DNA of 7,046 nucleotides from Candidatus Hydrogenedens terephthalaticus JGI OTU-1 (GTDB lineage Bacteria; Hydrogenedentota; Hydrogenedentia; Hydrogenedentales; Hydrogenedentaceae). The notes under the pieces were generated by a model. It saw only the letters and a program-made list of their open reading frames with translations. It did no database searches and was not told the origin of the DNA. The stretch covers positions 1-7,046 of the forward strand of contig AWNW01000067.1 in assembly GCA_000493945.1 (NCBI GenBank), written 5' to 3'. A program made the position numbers and the translations under genes. Positions 5,434 to 7,046 of this stretch are shown here, one piece after another. Position 1 is the stretch's first letter; each line of letters begins with the position of its first letter.

Positions 5434-6078
5434 TTATTCCTTTTCTTCTTCGGCTTCTTTGGTTTCTTCGGCACCTTCTGCTTTTTCTTCTTCAGTTGCC
5501 GCCTTAGCCTCAAGTGTTCGAGGCACATGGATAGATACAACCACACGGTCTGGATCCGTCAAAATCTTTACTCCTTCGGGAGGAGTAATATCTGCTACAT
5601 GGATTGAATGTCCCAGGGTTAAATTCGTCACATCAATTTCGATATGTGCAGGAACTTGTAAAGCGAGACATTCTATCTCCAATTCGCGTAATTGATGGTC
5701 CAAAACACCACCCATTTTCACGCCTTCCGATTGACCCACAAGAACAACCGGAACTGATGTATGAATTTTCTGGTCTAATCGTATCTTCAGGAAATCTACA
5801 TGAATAATAGAATTGTTTACGGGATCCCGTTGTATCTCTTTTATAATTGCAGGAGAATCCAGATGGGCATCCCCTTCTATTTCCAGTTTTACTATGGGAT
5901 GTTTCCCTTCCAGATGAGAAAGCATTTTTGCAAATGTTTTAGCATCCATTTTTAATGGCACAGTTTGTTCTTTCATTCCATATAATATAGAAGGGATATT
6001 TCCTTCCTTTCTTACCTTTTTGGTAGAAGATTTCCCTTCTTTTGTCCGAAGTTGTGCCTTAATGACAGGTATTTCCAT
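5434..6078 (-). CDS. rplY: 50S ribosomal protein L25 / general stress protein Ctc
   Basis: This two-domain L25 (Ctc/TL5 type) binds 5S rRNA in the large ribosomal subunit. The N-terminal L25 domain covers about residues 3-95, with the family's K.RKEGNIPSILYG near 22-34 and EIQRDPVNNSIIHVDFLK near 81-98. The TL5-type beta domain covers about 98-187, including the GVLDHQLRELEIECL stretch (124-138) and LGHSIHVADITPPEGV. The final 25 or so residues are an acidic, Glu/Ala/Lys-rich, probably disordered tail, common in Ctc proteins. An upstream in-frame ATG at 6093 exists, but GAGAAAGGA lies between the two ATGs and just before the one at 6078. I therefore start at 6078 (214 residues rather than 219). 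It follows prs by 22 bases, so the two form an operon ended by the terminator near 5353-5393. Confidence 0.93.
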   Translation of the reverse strand: MEIPVIKAQLRTKEGKSSTKKVRKEGNIPSILYGMKEQTVPLKMDAKTFAKMLSHLEGKHPIVKLEIEGDAHLDSPAIIKEIQRDPVNNSIIHVDFLKIRLDQKIHTSVPVVLVGQSEGVKMGGVLDHQLRELEIECLALQVPAHIEIDVTNLTLGHSIHVADITPPEGVKILTDPDRVVVSIHVPRTLEAKAATEEEKAEGAEETKEAEEEKE

Positions 6079-6100
6079 AAGTCCTTTCTCCATAAATAAT

Positions 6101-7046
6101 TTATGTATTTTGTGTTAATAAACTACTAACAGATTGTTCTTCATGAATATTTCGAATAGCCTTAGCAATAAGCGGCGCGAGATTTAACACTTTAAATTTC
6201 TCACTTTTTTGAGCCTCTTCACATAATTCTATAGAATTACAGACAAGAATTTCCTCGATCGGAGACTCATTAATTATCTTTACCGCTTTTCCACTTAGAA
6301 CAGGATGCGTTGCACAAGCACGAACACTTAAAGCACCCTGTTCTTTTAATGCAAATGCCGCTTTAACTAATGTTCCTGCGGTATCTACCATATCATCAAA
6401 AAGAATAGCATGATACCCTTCAATTTCACCAATAATGTTCATCACTTCAGATTGATTTTCTTTGGGACGACGCTTATCCACAATCGCTAAAGGCAATCCC
6501 AAACGGGAAGCGAACTCTCTGGCACGAGCCACACTGCCCATATCCGGTGAAACAACGACATAATCATCACCGTATTTTCGTTTTGTAAATTCTTCGACAA
6601 AAACGACATCACCTCTTAAATGGTCAAGGGGTATATCAAAAAAACCTTGAATTTGTCCACAGTGCAAATCCACTGTTAAAACACGGCTTGCACCTGCCGC
6701 TGTAATTAAATTTGCCACTAATTTGGCTGTAATTGGAACTCTTCCTTTATCTTTACGGTCCTGACGGGCGTAACCAAAATAAGGAATAACGGCTGTAATT
6801 CGGTCAGCGGAAGCACGTCGCACCGCATCCATCATAATAAGCAATTCCATTAAATGGTCATTCACCGGTGGACAGGTACTATTCACTAAAAAAATATCTC
6901 TACCACGGACATGCTCACATATCTGCACATGAACCTCTCCATCACTGAAGCGGTCCACAATTGCATTCCCGGGAACTATTCCCAAACACTCACAAATATA
7001 CTCTGTAAGTTTTCGAGACGCATTCCCGGAAAAAACCAGTAAATCG
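6101..7046 (-). CDS. prs: Ribose-phosphate pyrophosphokinase (PRPP synthase), 5' end outside the window
   Basis: Class I PRPP synthase transfers pyrophosphate from ATP to ribose 5-phosphate, giving PRPP for purine, pyrimidine, histidine, tryptophan and NAD synthesis in the cytoplasm. The frame is open to the window edge and begins within LLVFSGNAS, so only a few residues are missing from a protein of about 315-320. Motifs in order are DRFSDGEV, FLVNSTCPPVNDHLMELL, IPYFGYARQDRKDKGRVPIT (ATP-binding region), DLHCGQIQGFFDIPLDHL, and VVVSPDMGSVARAREFA with VDKRR. DDMVDTAGTL (6368-6397) is the PRPP-binding loop. All expected residues appear intact. A TTG at 6983-6985 could be taken for a start, but it falls inside the conserved N-terminal region and is an internal Leu codon. 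It is followed closely by rplY/ctc, a frequent bacterial gene pair. Confidence 0.96.
   Translation of the reverse strand, partial: DLLVFSGNASRKLTEYICECLGIVPGNAIVDRFSDGEVHVQICEHVRGRDIFLVNSTCPPVNDHLMELLIMMDAVRRASADRITAVIPYFGYARQDRKDKGRVPITAKLVANLITAAGASRVLTVDLHCGQIQGFFDIPLDHLRGDVVFVEEFTKRKYGDDYVVVSPDMGSVARAREFASRLGLPLAIVDKRRPKENQSEVMNIIGEIEGYHAILFDDMVDTAGTLVKAAFALKEQGALSVRACATHPVLSGKAVKIINESPIEEILVCNSIELCEEAQKSEKFKVLNLAPLIAKAIRNIHEEQSVSSLLTQNT

Noticed and set aside
5459..5807. Plus-strand ORFs opposite rplY/ctc
   Set aside because: The minus-strand gene has full L25/Ctc motifs, a Shine-Dalgarno and a terminator; the plus-strand frames have none of these.
6983..6985. TTG as the start of prs
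   Set aside because: The frame continues to the window edge with the conserved FSGNAS segment, so the true start lies beyond the window.

Overview
This is an AT-rich bacterial window holding housekeeping genes: peptidyl-tRNA hydrolase (pth, in two pieces), the acetolactate synthase small subunit (ilvN), a C4 zinc-ribbon coiled-coil protein, folylpolyglutamate/dihydrofolate synthase (folC), a Gfo/Idh/MocA-family oxidoreductase, a zinc-finger coiled-coil gene that looks like the front part of a DUF2130 protein, ribosomal protein L25/Ctc, and ribose-phosphate pyrophosphokinase (prs). No gene identifies the lineage. Low GC, mixed Shine-Dalgarno strength, the two-domain Ctc form of L25 and a Gfo/Idh/MocA gene suggest an uncultured bacterium known from a draft or metagenome assembly, but this is a weak inference.

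Layout. Plus strand: 3' part of pth (1-458), ilvN (442-978), a structured intergenic stretch ending in a strong terminator (about 1022-1157), the zinc-ribbon gene (1180-1926), folC (1980-3284), the oxidoreductase (3350-4333), an AT-rich gap, and the coiled-coil gene (4454-5074). Minus strand, read from the right edge: prs (5' end beyond the window), rplY/ctc, a terminator, then the 5' part of pth (5304 to 5062).

The main observation is a perfect 95-bp inverted repeat, 1-95 against 5062-5156. Both arms are the same internal piece of pth. The left arm continues into the 3' half of pth and the right arm into the 5' half. If 96-5061 is flipped between the arms, an intact pth of about 201 codons is restored and all genes run one way: prs, ctc, pth, ilvN, zinc-ribbon, folC, oxidoreductase, coiled-coil gene. 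As written, pth (normally essential) is split, and the coiled-coil gene stops three codons into the repeat. The simplest reading is an assembly or amplification chimera at a contig end. A real inversion in part of the population is possible but less likely.

Functionally the genes serve general metabolism and translation: PRPP supply, 5S rRNA-associated L25, peptidyl-tRNA recycling, branched-chain amino-acid synthesis and folate polyglutamylation. I see no defence system, mobile element, CRISPR array, tRNA or rRNA. Secondary points of interest are the structured ilvN/zinc-ribbon intergenic region, a tiny ORF resembling the start of a response-regulator receiver domain ahead of the coiled-coil gene, and two start-codon corrections.
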